A stretch of 64,000 nt of DNA, taken from NCBI RefSeq assembly GCF_003076635.1, contig NZ_QDKG01000001.1:558001-622000 (forward strand). Reading direction: 5' to 3'. This DNA comes from Sphingobacterium corticibacter (GTDB lineage: Bacteria > Bacteroidota > Bacteroidia > Sphingobacteriales > Sphingobacteriaceae). Each line of letters opens with the position of its first letter. Position 1 is the stretch's first letter. Both the position numbers and the translations under genes were made by a program. Below, in pieces: positions 18,031 through 27,300 of this stretch. Under the pieces are notes generated by a model that searched no databases, was not told the DNA's origin, and saw only the letters and a program-made list of their open reading frames with translations.

Positions 18031-18171
18031 CTATTTCTTCTGAAGTCCGGCATCACATTTACAATTGCCACCACAACCCGCATCTGTAGACTTTTTTGGG
18101 AATACATGTTTTACAACCATTGCGATAGCAATAAGAAATAAGATGCCGATGATGATATATTGTACGATCAT
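18031..18171 (-). CDS. FeoB-associated Cys-rich membrane peptide
   Basis: A 46-residue ORF, short but well supported. It has one N-terminal membrane helix (IIIGILFLIAIAMVV, about residues 6-20), a basic stretch (KHVFPKK) and a cysteine cluster CGGNCKC (residues 33-39). This matches the small FeoB-associated Cys-rich proteins often encoded after feoB in Bacteroidota, thought to assist ferrous iron transport or take the place of FeoC. It begins 16 bp after the feoB stop codon on the same strand. Confidence 0.85.
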   Translation of the reverse strand: MIVQYIIIGILFLIAIAMVVKHVFPKKSTDAGCGGNCKCDAGLQKK

Positions 18172-18187
18172 AATGTACTGTTGGGTC

Positions 18188-20290
18188 TTATTTTAGTAGT
18201 TGATAGGCAACTAATGCTGCAATATAAGCAAGTCCCGTCATAAAACCAAGCTGTATCAGCGTCCATTTCCACGAGCCAGTTTCCTTCTTTACCACGGCTA
18301 TAGTCGCCATACATTGCATCGCAAAAGCATAGAACAATAACAAGGAAATTCCTGAAGCAAAGTTGTACGCCGGAAGCCCAGTATTTCGGTTAACTTCGCT
18401 TTTCATCCGTTCAAACAGCGTAGCGCGTTCGCCATCGTCTTCGATGTCTACATCGTCGCCTAAGCTATACACCACGGCCATCGTACCTACGAATACTTCG
18501 CGTGCCGCGAAAGAAGAGATTAGACCAATTCCCATTTTCCAATCGTAACCCAACGGGCGCACGATCGGTTCGATTCCCATCCCGATGTAACCCAAGAAGG
18601 AGTGTTCCAGCTGGTAAGATGCGATAGCCGTCTCCAGTTCATCACCTTCCAGTGTTGGCTGCTCTGTGGTTACATAAGTCTCTGCATCGTAAAAACGATT
18701 GTTGGGTCCAAAGTTGCCTAGCACCCAAAGGATAATAGAAATCGCTAAAATGATCTTACCTGCACCAATCAAGAAGCCCGATGATTTTTCCCAGACATTA
18801 GTCACTACATTTTTCCAATCTGGAATTTTGTAAGTCGGAATTTCAAAAACCAAGTAGCTTTTGTGCACACTTTTGATGAAAATATTCAATATCCAAGCCG
18901 AACCAAGCGCACTCACCACGCCTAATATATATAAACCGAAAAGGACCAATCCTTGTATGTTGAAGCCCAAGAAAGTGCCTTCTGGAATCACTAAGCCAAT
19001 AATCACGATGTATATCGGTAGGCGCGCCGAGCAGGTCATAAATGGTGTCACCAGCATCGTCAACAAGCGTTCTTTTGGATTCTCAATATTACGAGCCGAC
19101 ATTACCGCTGGTATCGCACAGGCTGCACCAGACATCAATGGAATGACCGATTTCCCGTTTAGACCAAATGGACGAAGCCAGCGATCCATCAGAAATACAA
19201 TGCGACTCATATAACCTGTTTCCTCCATCAAAGAGATGAAGATAAATAAGATTACAATCTGCGGTAAGAAAATCACAATACCGCCAATACCCGTCACAAT
19301 TCCATCGGTGAGCAAGGAGCTCAGTGGCCCTTCGGGCAATTGTGTACTAAGGTACGCTGCCAAGTCACTAAAAGTACCATCGATCCAATCCATTAACGGC
19401 GCCGACCAAGCAAATATCGCTTGGAAAATCAATAGCAATACACCCAAGAAAATAGCGTAACCCACCAATGGATGCATCAACAAACGATCGATTTTGGCGG
19501 TGGTTTTTAAGGCGCTACTTTCGCCGCGAATCACGATCTGCTCCAGCGCACGATCGAGTTCTTGGCTACGCACCAGGGATTCATCGCGTTGCAATTGTTG
19601 CGGTGTGATCGTATGCTGTTGGCGGATTTGTAAAACGGCAGCTCGTTGGTCGTTTGTAAGCACCTTTGAGTTCTCTTGCGCCAAAAAGAGCCACGTACTA
19701 TATTCTTTGGCCAAAGGAAAAAGTCGCTTAGCCTCTGCTAATGCAGGCGCATATGCTGCTGGCACTTGAAAAGAACTGATGTACAGCGAAGGTTCATTGT
19801 CCAAGCCTGCGATCAATTCTTGAATACCTTTTCCGGTGCGTGCGTTGGTCTGATAAATTTCGGTGCGTAGGAGCTGTCGCAATGCATCGAAATCAATGCT
19901 AATGCCTTTTTGAGCCAATTCATCCACCATATTGACGACAAAGATGGCAGGCAATCCCATTTCTCTCACTTGTTGGTAGAGCACGATTGCACGTTTCAAT
20001 GTAGCTGGTTCGGCCACAACCACCACTAAGTCCGGATAATAAGAACCTTTCGTGTCAGAAAGCGTATCGTACACCACTTCTTCATCCAAAGAGTTGGGAT
20101 AAATGGTATACGTGCCAGGAAGGTCTACGATGTGATATTTCTTGTCTTGATGTACCAGTGTGCCTTCTCGTTTCTCAACAGTAACTCCTGGATAATTGCC
20201 GACCTTTTGATTTAATTTGGTCAATCGATTGAATAGAGAGGTTTTCCCTACGTTTGGATTCCCAAGTAAAGCGATGACTTTTTTCTTCAT
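18188..20290 (-). CDS. feoB: Ferrous iron transport protein B
   Basis: 700 residues. The N-terminal G-protein domain has G1 GNPNVGKTS (8-16), G3 DLPGTY (about 56-61) and G4 NMVDE. A helical GDI-like domain follows, then the membrane part with the two 'Gate' repeats and conserved cytoplasmic cysteines (for example GAACAIPAVMSARN and TPFMTCSARLP). It imports Fe2+ across the inner membrane with FeoA. The feoA stop and feoB start overlap by one base (TAATG), so translation is coupled. The membrane core ends in IAALVAYQLL. Confidence 0.97.
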   Translation of the reverse strand: MKKKVIALLGNPNVGKTSLFNRLTKLNQKVGNYPGVTVEKREGTLVHQDKKYHIVDLPGTYTIYPNSLDEEVVYDTLSDTKGSYYPDLVVVVAEPATLKRAIVLYQQVREMGLPAIFVVNMVDELAQKGISIDFDALRQLLRTEIYQTNARTGKGIQELIAGLDNEPSLYISSFQVPAAYAPALAEAKRLFPLAKEYSTWLFLAQENSKVLTNDQRAAVLQIRQQHTITPQQLQRDESLVRSQELDRALEQIVIRGESSALKTTAKIDRLLMHPLVGYAIFLGVLLLIFQAIFAWSAPLMDWIDGTFSDLAAYLSTQLPEGPLSSLLTDGIVTGIGGIVIFLPQIVILFIFISLMEETGYMSRIVFLMDRWLRPFGLNGKSVIPLMSGAACAIPAVMSARNIENPKERLLTMLVTPFMTCSARLPIYIVIIGLVIPEGTFLGFNIQGLVLFGLYILGVVSALGSAWILNIFIKSVHKSYLVFEIPTYKIPDWKNVVTNVWEKSSGFLIGAGKIILAISIILWVLGNFGPNNRFYDAETYVTTEQPTLEGDELETAIASYQLEHSFLGYIGMGIEPIVRPLGYDWKMGIGLISSFAAREVFVGTMAVVYSLGDDVDIEDDGERATLFERMKSEVNRNTGLPAYNFASGISLLLFYAFAMQCMATIAVVKKETGSWKWTLIQLGFMTGLAYIAALVAYQLLK

Positions 20291-20529
20291 TATATTCTTT
20301 CTGCCGTGATGCGTAGCGCTTCGGATTTACGTAGCGCAATGAGTGTGTTGTTTGCGATGATATTAATACAGATTGGACCCTGAAATGGCGCTTTGTGTTT
20401 TATTTCTACCAGCGCACCTGGTACGAAGCCCAGTTCATAAAATTTGGCGGGTAAAGACTCGGTGTCCAACTGACTTATTTTTGCTTTTTCTCCAGAATTT
20501 AAATTTCCCAGATTCACATTATTTTGCAT
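20290..20529 (-). CDS. feoA: Ferrous iron transport protein A
   Basis: 79 residues with the SH3-like FeoA fold: LNSGEKAKISQLD at the N-terminus, YELGFVPGALVEIKHKAPF in the middle and NTLIALRKSEALRI at the end. It is a cytosolic partner needed for FeoB transport. It is the first gene of the leftward operon feoA-feoB-Cys-rich peptide and possibly the permease. A -7 element TATATTTG (minus strand, 20572-20579) sits 43-50 bp upstream. Confidence 0.95.
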   Translation of the reverse strand: MQNNVNLGNLNSGEKAKISQLDTESLPAKFYELGFVPGALVEIKHKAPFQGPICINIIANNTLIALRKSEALRITAERI

Positions 20530-20532
20530 TTT

Positions 20533-20606
20533 TTGCTATTTTAGTACTTCGTGAATGACAGACTACCTGTGCAAATATAGATAATTGCCCACTATTTGCT
20601 ATTTTA
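20533..20606. promoter_or_regulatory. feoA / MarR-gene divergent control region
   Basis: The space between the divergent starts contains an 11-bp direct repeat TTGCTATTTTA (20533-20543 and 20596-20606). It also has a perfect 7-bp inverted repeat GCAAATA/TATTTGC (20571-20577 and 20593-20599) that overlaps the likely -7 element of feoA (20572-20579, minus strand). These are candidate binding sites for the adjacent MarR-type regulator or for an iron regulator. Binding is inferred, not shown. Confidence 0.4.
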
Positions 20607-20629
20607 AATCACGTATAAACAATTTAACT

Positions 20630-21094
20630 ATGGCAAGATTGGAAGATAAGATTCAAGCGAAGAAGTTCAGTAGTGAATGGCATAAAGCCACTATCAACAT
20701 CGTGTATACACACAATTGGTTGACCAATCTGCTGGAGGAACGGGCGAGTAAGCATGATCTTACCTTGCAGCAGTTTAATGTCTTGCGTATTTTGCGTGGG
20801 CAATATCCGTCACCGGTCAAAAATTCTTTGTTACGTGAGCGCATGCTCACCAAAACCTCGGATATTTCTCGATTGATTGATCGCATCATCGCCAAAGACT
20901 TGGTATCCCGCACCTCGTGCGATCAAGATAAAAGAGCCGTCGATCTACTGATTACTCAAAAAGGCTTAGATCTGCTCGAAGAAATGGAAAATCAGATGAT
21001 GCTTGCCGACGTACTTCCCCATAATATTACGGAAAAGCAATGCATGGAACTTAACAAATTGCTAGATAAGTTTCGCGGCAAGGATAAGCTTTAG
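20630..21094 (+). CDS. MarR-family winged-helix transcriptional regulator
   Basis: 154 residues from ATG 20630 (MARLEDKIQAKK). An upstream TTG would add 15 residues that sit in the promoter region. Winged-helix elements: LTLQQFNVLRILRG (H2), the recognition region TKTSDISRLIDRI and the wing around LVSRTSCDQDKRAVDLLIT with the conserved D-x-R. A dimerising helix is at each end. It is divergent from feoA, so control of the ferrous iron operon is plausible. Its stop overlaps the stop of the convergent ZIP gene by 4 bp. Confidence 0.88.
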   Translation: MARLEDKIQAKKFSSEWHKATINIVYTHNWLTNLLEERASKHDLTLQQFNVLRILRGQYPSPVKNSLLRERMLTKTSDISRLIDRIIAKDLVSRTSCDQDKRAVDLLITQKGLDLLEEMENQMMLADVLPHNITEKQCMELNKLLDKFRGKDKL

Positions 21095-21933
21095 TGCGGA
21101 TGACTATGCTCTTCCTCATGCTTATGCTCATGATGCTCGTGTGAGTGCCCATCATGATTATGGTGTTCATGCGAATGTCCATCGTGGCCGTGGCTCGAAT
21201 GATCATGGCCATCGAATAAGAAGTTGGCTAACGATACCAGTATCCCCAATACGATGGCGATCATTTTTTTACGATTGAATTTGTGATGATCTGCTGAACC
21301 CGATTCAAACAATATCGTAGTCGAAATATGCAAAAAGATACCAATTACAATTGCCATTAATTTGTCGAAATGTTTCGAGATTTCCCCAACACCACCCGAA
21401 CTGATAGTTTCGCTAGTTATAAACCCAAGTGGAGTCATGGCAGCGAAGATACCAATGTACAGCATGATTTTTGTCTTCGATAAGTTGGTGTTAAGCAACA
21501 AACTACCCAAGGCAAATGCAGCTGGTACGTGATGTATCGCAATACCAAATACCAATTGCGTCTGATGGCCTGCCACTAAAGGCATACCTTCCAAAAAAGC
21601 GTGTAAACACAAGCTGATTAATATCCCCAACGGGAATACCTTATAATCGTGTTGATGGATATGACCGTGCTCAATGCCCTGTGAGAATTGCTCCAAGAGC
21701 AATTGAAATATAAAACCACCCAAAATATAGAGTCCGATAATCTCTGGATCCGTCTGTCCGCCTAAATAAGCATGTGGTATTAAATGCAATACCGTGATGG
21801 CAAACAAATAAGCCCCACTAAACGATAGTATCAATTTTAGAAATTGCGCATTGTCTCGTTTGACAAAAAACACGCTGATACCAGCTGTAAAAGCGGAAAT
21901 AAAAAGAATAGAGATAATCGATGCCGGACTCAT
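21091..21933 (-). CDS. ZIP-family divalent metal transporter
   Basis: 280 residues with eight predicted helices and a ZIP core. Helix IV holds CLHAFLEGMPL and helix V holds AIHHVPAAFALGSLLL, supplying the His/Glu metal sites of the family. The C-terminus is a strongly His-rich tail (about 245-280, repeated HDGHSHEHH units), probably a cytosolic or periplasmic metal buffer. It imports Zn2+, Fe2+ or Mn2+ (specificity unknown). It starts 3 bp after the PAP2 gene's stop, so the two form an operon, and it overlaps the end of the MarR gene by 4 bp in convergent orientation. Confidence 0.9.
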   Translation of the reverse strand: MSPASIISILFISAFTAGISVFFVKRDNAQFLKLILSFSGAYLFAITVLHLIPHAYLGGQTDPEIIGLYILGGFIFQLLLEQFSQGIEHGHIHQHDYKVFPLGILISLCLHAFLEGMPLVAGHQTQLVFGIAIHHVPAAFALGSLLLNTNLSKTKIMLYIGIFAAMTPLGFITSETISSGGVGEISKHFDKLMAIVIGIFLHISTTILFESGSADHHKFNRKKMIAIVLGILVSLANFLFDGHDHSSHGHDGHSHEHHNHDGHSHEHHEHKHEEEHSHPH

Positions 21934-21936
21934 ATT

Positions 21937-22533
21937 TTATGTTGTTACTGTATTTTGCTGTTTAGGCGTAAGAAGGTTTGGAAAAAACCGATGAAAGAGA
22001 TAGCCATTGAGTACGCCAATACCTGTACCTAACAATGCGCCAAACAGAATATCCAACGGGTAATGTACGCCTACATATACCTGAGAAATAGAAATCATAA
22101 ATGCCCATAAGAAACCCAACCAAAAGACATGCTTCCAGCGCCGGCGAAAAAGCACGATCCAGAAGAATGCCATCGCAAAGTGATTGGTGGCATGCGAGGA
22201 TGTAAAGCTATAACCGCCACTACATCGTACTCGCAGATTAATATTCTGTTTGAATGTTTCATCATTACAAGGGCGCACCCGTTTGACAGTCTTCTTGATC
22301 AAATGCGATGATACGCCATCAGATACGCCAAAGTTTATCAAAGTCACTGCGACGATCAGGATACCAACCTTACCGTAATGTTTAATAAAAAATATAACCA
22401 GAAAAAGGTAAAGCGGAGCCCAGGTGAATGGATTTCGAAGAATTGGTAATAACCAATCGAAAATCGCATTGCTGGCACCCTGATTGAACATCAGAAAAAT
22501 TTCCTGATCTATTTGTATAATTCTTTCAAGCAT
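21937..22533 (-). CDS. PAP2-family membrane phosphatase (undecaprenyl-PP phosphatase-like)
   Basis: 198 residues with about five membrane helices. The three PAP2 motifs are KKTVKRVRP (motif 1), TSSHATNHFA in place of PSGH (motif 2) and SQVYVGVHYPLD (motif 3). Motif 3 keeps the nucleophile-assisting His and Asp but has Gln where most members have Arg (SRxxxxxHxxxD). It probably recycles a lipid pyrophosphate such as undecaprenyl pyrophosphate, or dephosphorylates phosphatidic acid or PG-phosphate. It is the first gene of a two-gene unit with the ZIP transporter. Confidence 0.88.
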   Translation of the reverse strand: MLERIIQIDQEIFLMFNQGASNAIFDWLLPILRNPFTWAPLYLFLVIFFIKHYGKVGILIVAVTLINFGVSDGVSSHLIKKTVKRVRPCNDETFKQNINLRVRCSGGYSFTSSHATNHFAMAFFWIVLFRRRWKHVFWLGFLWAFMISISQVYVGVHYPLDILFGALLGTGIGVLNGYLFHRFFPNLLTPKQQNTVTT

Positions 22534-22731
22534 AATGATAAAAATTTCACAGATGGTTGCTGGATCTTTAAGGACTCCAAATCTATAAAATATTTCAATG
22601 CAATTACCTTCTTGCTGTTAAATGAAACAATGTTGCGACAAAGATACTCCGACATTCTGAATTTCAAAATTTAAATTTCAATTAGCCGGATTATTTCGTG
22701 TATTTTAGCCTCAAAACTTATTTTAAAGCGT

Positions 22732-24114
22732 ATGACATTAATAAAGTCTATATCGGGAATTAGAGGTACGATCGGCGGCAGAGCTGGCGACAACCTGACT
22801 CCCATAGATATTGTGAAGTTTACAGCGGCTTTTGGCAAAATCATTACTCAGAATGCCACATCGCAAACTATCGTAGTTGGTAGAGATGCCCGCGTCTCGG
22901 GCGATATGGTGGCAAGATTGGTGATTGGCACGTTGCAAAGTATCGGTGTAGATGTGGTAGATCTTGGTTTGTCTACGACACCAACTGTTGAATTAGCTGT
23001 GCCTATGGAATCCGCCGCAGGCGGAATAATCCTGACCGCTTCACATAACCCCGGACAATGGAATGCGTTGAAATTGTTGAATGCGCAAGGCGAGTTTATC
23101 AGCGACGTAGAAGGACAAGAAGTATTAGCGTTGGGCGAAAGCTTGGAGTTCGATTTTGCGGAGTATAATCAATTGGGCAAAGTGCGCGCAGACGACAGTT
23201 ACCTACAAAAGCATATTGATGCGGTACTAGCTTTACCATTGGTAAATGTGGAAGCGATTCGCCAAGCGAATTTTAAAGTAGCAGTTGATGCGGTGAACAG
23301 CTCCGGTGGTATCTACATCCCAGCTTTGTTAGAAGCCTTAGGAGTAAATACGATATATCCCATTCATTGTACGCCAAATGGGGAATTTCCACATAATCCT
23401 GAGCCATTAAAAGAGCATTTGGTAGATCTATCTCAAGCCGTGATTGACAATAAGGCAGATCTAGGAATAGCCGTAGATCCAGATGTAGATCGTCTGGTAT
23501 TTATGATGGAAGATGGCGAGTTGTTTGGAGAAGAATATACTTTAGTAGCGGTGGCAGATTATATCTTGTCGCAGCAATCAGGCAATACGGTTTCCAATCT
23601 GTCATCCACACGTGCCTTACGCGATGTTACGCTGCGTCATGGTGGCCAGTATTTTGCGGCTGCTGTTGGCGAGGTCAATGTAGTCACCAAGATGAAAGAA
23701 GTAAACGCCGTCATTGGCGGCGAAGGCAATGGCGGTATTATTTACCCAGATTCGCATTATGGCCGTGATGCCTTGGTTGGCGTGGCACTTTTCCTGACGC
23801 ACTTAGCCAATTTAAAACAAAAGCCTTCCGCTTATCGCGCTTCGTTGCCACAATACTTTATGTCTAAAAACAAAATCACCCTGACATCAGGACTGGATAT
23901 TGATGGGCTACTTGCTAAGATGCAGGAAAAGTATGCACATGAAACACATACGACTATTGATGGTTTGAAAATAGATTTCGAACAAGAATGGGTGCATTTG
24001 CGTAAATCCAATACCGAACCTATTATTCGTATCTATAGCGAAGGCGCTACGCCCGAAGCGGCGGAGGCCATCGCACAAAAAATCATCCAAGAGATACAAG
24101 CCATTATTGCATAA
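22732..24114 (+). CDS. glmM: Phosphoglucosamine mutase
   Basis: 460 residues of the alpha-D-phosphohexomutase family. The catalytic phosphoserine is Ser104 in TASHNPGQW, the metal-binding loop is DPDVDR (249-254), the sugar-binding loop is GGEGNGG in domain 3, and the C-terminal phosphate-binding loop is RKSNTEPIIRIY. It converts glucosamine-6-P to glucosamine-1-P for UDP-GlcNAc and peptidoglycan synthesis. The Asn-rich domain 3 and size fit the Bacteroidota type annotated as GlmM; phosphomannomutase activity cannot be excluded. It is monocistronic with its own terminator. Confidence 0.9.
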   Translation: MTLIKSISGIRGTIGGRAGDNLTPIDIVKFTAAFGKIITQNATSQTIVVGRDARVSGDMVARLVIGTLQSIGVDVVDLGLSTTPTVELAVPMESAAGGIILTASHNPGQWNALKLLNAQGEFISDVEGQEVLALGESLEFDFAEYNQLGKVRADDSYLQKHIDAVLALPLVNVEAIRQANFKVAVDAVNSSGGIYIPALLEALGVNTIYPIHCTPNGEFPHNPEPLKEHLVDLSQAVIDNKADLGIAVDPDVDRLVFMMEDGELFGEEYTLVAVADYILSQQSGNTVSNLSSTRALRDVTLRHGGQYFAAAVGEVNVVTKMKEVNAVIGGEGNGGIIYPDSHYGRDALVGVALFLTHLANLKQKPSAYRASLPQYFMSKNKITLTSGLDIDGLLAKMQEKYAHETHTTIDGLKIDFEQEWVHLRKSNTEPIIRIYSEGATPEAAEAIAQKIIQEIQAIIA

Positions 24115-24160
24115 AATCTGATAGAATAACTTAAGTAGTATTACGCTACTGTGCATACAA

Positions 24161-24204
24161 CACCTGAATCGACATACCCAATGCTCGATTCAGGTGTTTT
24201 TTTT
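24161..24204 (+). terminator. Rho-independent terminator of glmM
   Basis: A 12-bp perfect stem CACCTGAATCGA/TCGATTCAGGTG (24161-24172 with 24185-24196) is followed by eight T residues. It starts 46 bp after the glmM stop. Confidence 0.92.
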
Positions 24205-24376
24205 ATGTTAATGTTTCAAACAAAATTCTTGTCCGTTGGTTAGATGGTAGAAAAACACACTAACGTAACAATTTAGATATATTTCAGAGGGCGTTCGAAC
24301 ATTCGCATGATTGTTTCGAAAGATAAGGAAGTAGCAATACCATTTACCACCTCCATTAAGACATCCAGTATAATTT

Positions 24377-27300
24377 ATGAACAGATCTATGGCGAAGCAC
24401 AGCTATTACACCATTCTATTGACCTGCCTGTTTGTGTGGGCGGTTAATGCGCTACAAGCGAACACCTTCTCGGCATCTAGAGTTTCTAGTTTGGCAGATT
24501 CCATTCAAGTACAAGGTAAAATAACCGACTCCGTCGGCAACGCCGTCGTTGGAGCAGTGATTACCGAAAAGGGAACGTCCAATACCGTCACATCCAATGA
24601 GGCTGGAGAATATAAGATTGACGCAAATCCAAATGGGGCATTGATGGTATTAAAATCTCCTTATGCTGTCAAAGAGGTATTTGTCAACAATCAACGGCAA
24701 CTCGATATTGCGTTGACCGTTACGGCAGCCGAAGCCGAATCAGCTGCCGAGGCGCAAGCAGATAGTGCTGCCGCTGTACAACAAGATACGACGACAGCCA
24801 TCGCGAATCAGACTGGCCAAACAGACAGTACCGCCGTCGTAACAACAACCACGGCAACAGACACAGTAATTGCGGGAATAACGAGAACGGGCGTGGTTTC
24901 TGGACCATCGGGCCCGCTGGGCGGAGTCAGTGTGCAAATACAAGGCACGTCGACTACTGTCTCGACCGACAACGAAGGTCGTTTTCAAATAGCCGCCGGT
25001 AGCGAGCAGGTTTTGGAATTTACCTCTTTAGGTTTTCAGCCAGTACGGCAGCCAGTCGGTGATCGAGCTAATATCCAAGTCGTCATGACGCCAGAAACCA
25101 ATACCATAGAATCGGTGAAAGTCGTGGCGGTAGGATACGGCACGATGCGTCGAGAAACCTTGCCAACAGCCGTTTCTAGCATTGGCTCTGATGAAATAGA
25201 AAACGAAGTTTTGCCTAGTATTTCTCAAGCCATTCAAGGAAAAGCCGGTGGTGTGCAGGTAACGCAAAAATCGGGTTCACCCGGTGGTGGATTGAACATC
25301 CGCGTACGCGGTACGACTTCCATCAATGCTAGTTCGGATCCATTATACGTAGTAGATGGAATTCCCGTGAATAGCACCACGAATTTTACGGGCGGATCTA
25401 ACTTTGATTTCGGAGGCGGTACACAAGGGATCAATATTTTGTCGTCCATCAATCCATCTGATGTACAATCGGTAGAGATTTTGAAGGATGCGGCTTCCTC
25501 GTCCATCTACGGATCACGTGCTGCCAATGGTGTGGTTTTGATTACCACAAAAAAGGGAACTGCGGGGGGCAGCGAGTTTAGTTTTAATATGTACGAAGGT
25601 TTTTCTCAAGTTCCACGCGAGCGCTACTATGATATGATGAATACCGAGCAGTATCAGGATTATATGCGCGATTTTTACGGGCAAATGCAGCGTCAAGCAC
25701 AGGCGATCAATCCAGATACAATGATTACTATTCCTGGTCAGATCCTGAGCAACCCCAATATCAATACCAATTGGCAAGATGAAATCTTTCGTACCGCGCC
25801 CACACGCAATTACGAGATTTCTTCCAGAGGAGGTGGCGATCGTACACAATATTACACTTCCGTTGGGTACATGCGTCAAGGCGGTACTTTATTGTATTCG
25901 GATTTCAATAGGTTAAGCGGTCGGTTGAATTTAGATCATCAACACAGTGATAAGCTGCGTTTCTCTACTGCCGTAAATATTACCCGTGCGATAAACAAGC
26001 GCGTGCAAGAAGAAAACTCCCGCGAAGGAGCTACTAAAAGTGGTTTTGTTGCGCCGCCAAATTTGCCAGTTTTCGATGAATCGGGGCGCTATGTGTATGA
26101 CGAAGTGATCACTTCACGCGAAAATCCAGTGGCTATGTTGCAGCTGCCTACTAATGAAGCACAGACTTTTCGGATTCTGGCGAACGGACAGGTGGATTAC
26201 AATTTTATTCCGTCATTAACCTTGATGACACGCTTTGGAGTAGATGTAAGCTTTATCGACGAGACGTTTTTCATGCCGCCTACTGGTTTGCGTGCTTTCA
26301 CAGCGCAGCGCGGTTTGGGGGCGCGCCGCAATACGCGCGACCAGCTATGGATCAATGAAACAACCTTGACCTTTGATAAGCAATACGATGATCATCATAT
26401 CAATGCCTTGGCAGGTTTCTCTTTACAAGAATCTCGTCTGGAGTTTGTACACGCTCAGCGGTCTAATTTCGTAGACAATGATGTCAATCAAATCGTAGGC
26501 GGCGGTATTATTACCGGCGCTAATGCTTTTCCAGAAGAATGGGCAATCGCATCGGGTTTTGGCCGCGTGAACTACGTTTTTCAAGATAAATATATCTTGA
26601 ACGCTAATGTACGTTGGGATGGATCTTCGCGCTTCGGAGCCGATAATCGTTGGGCGGTGTTTCCAGCATTCGCTGCCGCATGGCGTATTTCACAGGAAGA
26701 TTTCTTGAAAGATTCGAAAACGTTGAGCGATCTGAAATTACGTGCTAGCTGGGGTAAAACCGGTAATCAGAACATTGGTAACTATGCCAGTTACACTTTG
26801 TATTCTGCCGGTAACAATTACATCGGTTCACCAGGTTTTATTCCCAATATTCTGGGAGACAATCAGCTGAAATGGGAAACGACCACGCAAACCGATATCG
26901 GTGTTGATTTTGGCTTGTTCAACAATCGTATTTCCGTCTTAGCGGATTATTATTACAAGCGTACTTCTGATTTGTTGATCAGTGTGCCCGTACGCCATAG
27001 CTTAGGCTTCATCAATCGTTTTACAAATTTTGGGGAGATCGAAAACAAAGGTTTTGAGTTTGAGCTAACCTCCCGCAACTTAGTCGGCGAATTTCGCTGG
27101 ACTACTTCCTTGAATATGACCTTCAATCGCAATAAAGTGATTTCGTTGCCGGATGGCGTCGATGAGATGTTGGGTGGAGTAGGTGATCTTAATATTGCAA
27201 GACCGGGATTGCCGCTAGGCTCATTCTCTGGATGGAAAATGATCGGTGTAAACCCACAAACAGGAATGATCGACTATCAAGGTGTAGATGGCAATGTTGT

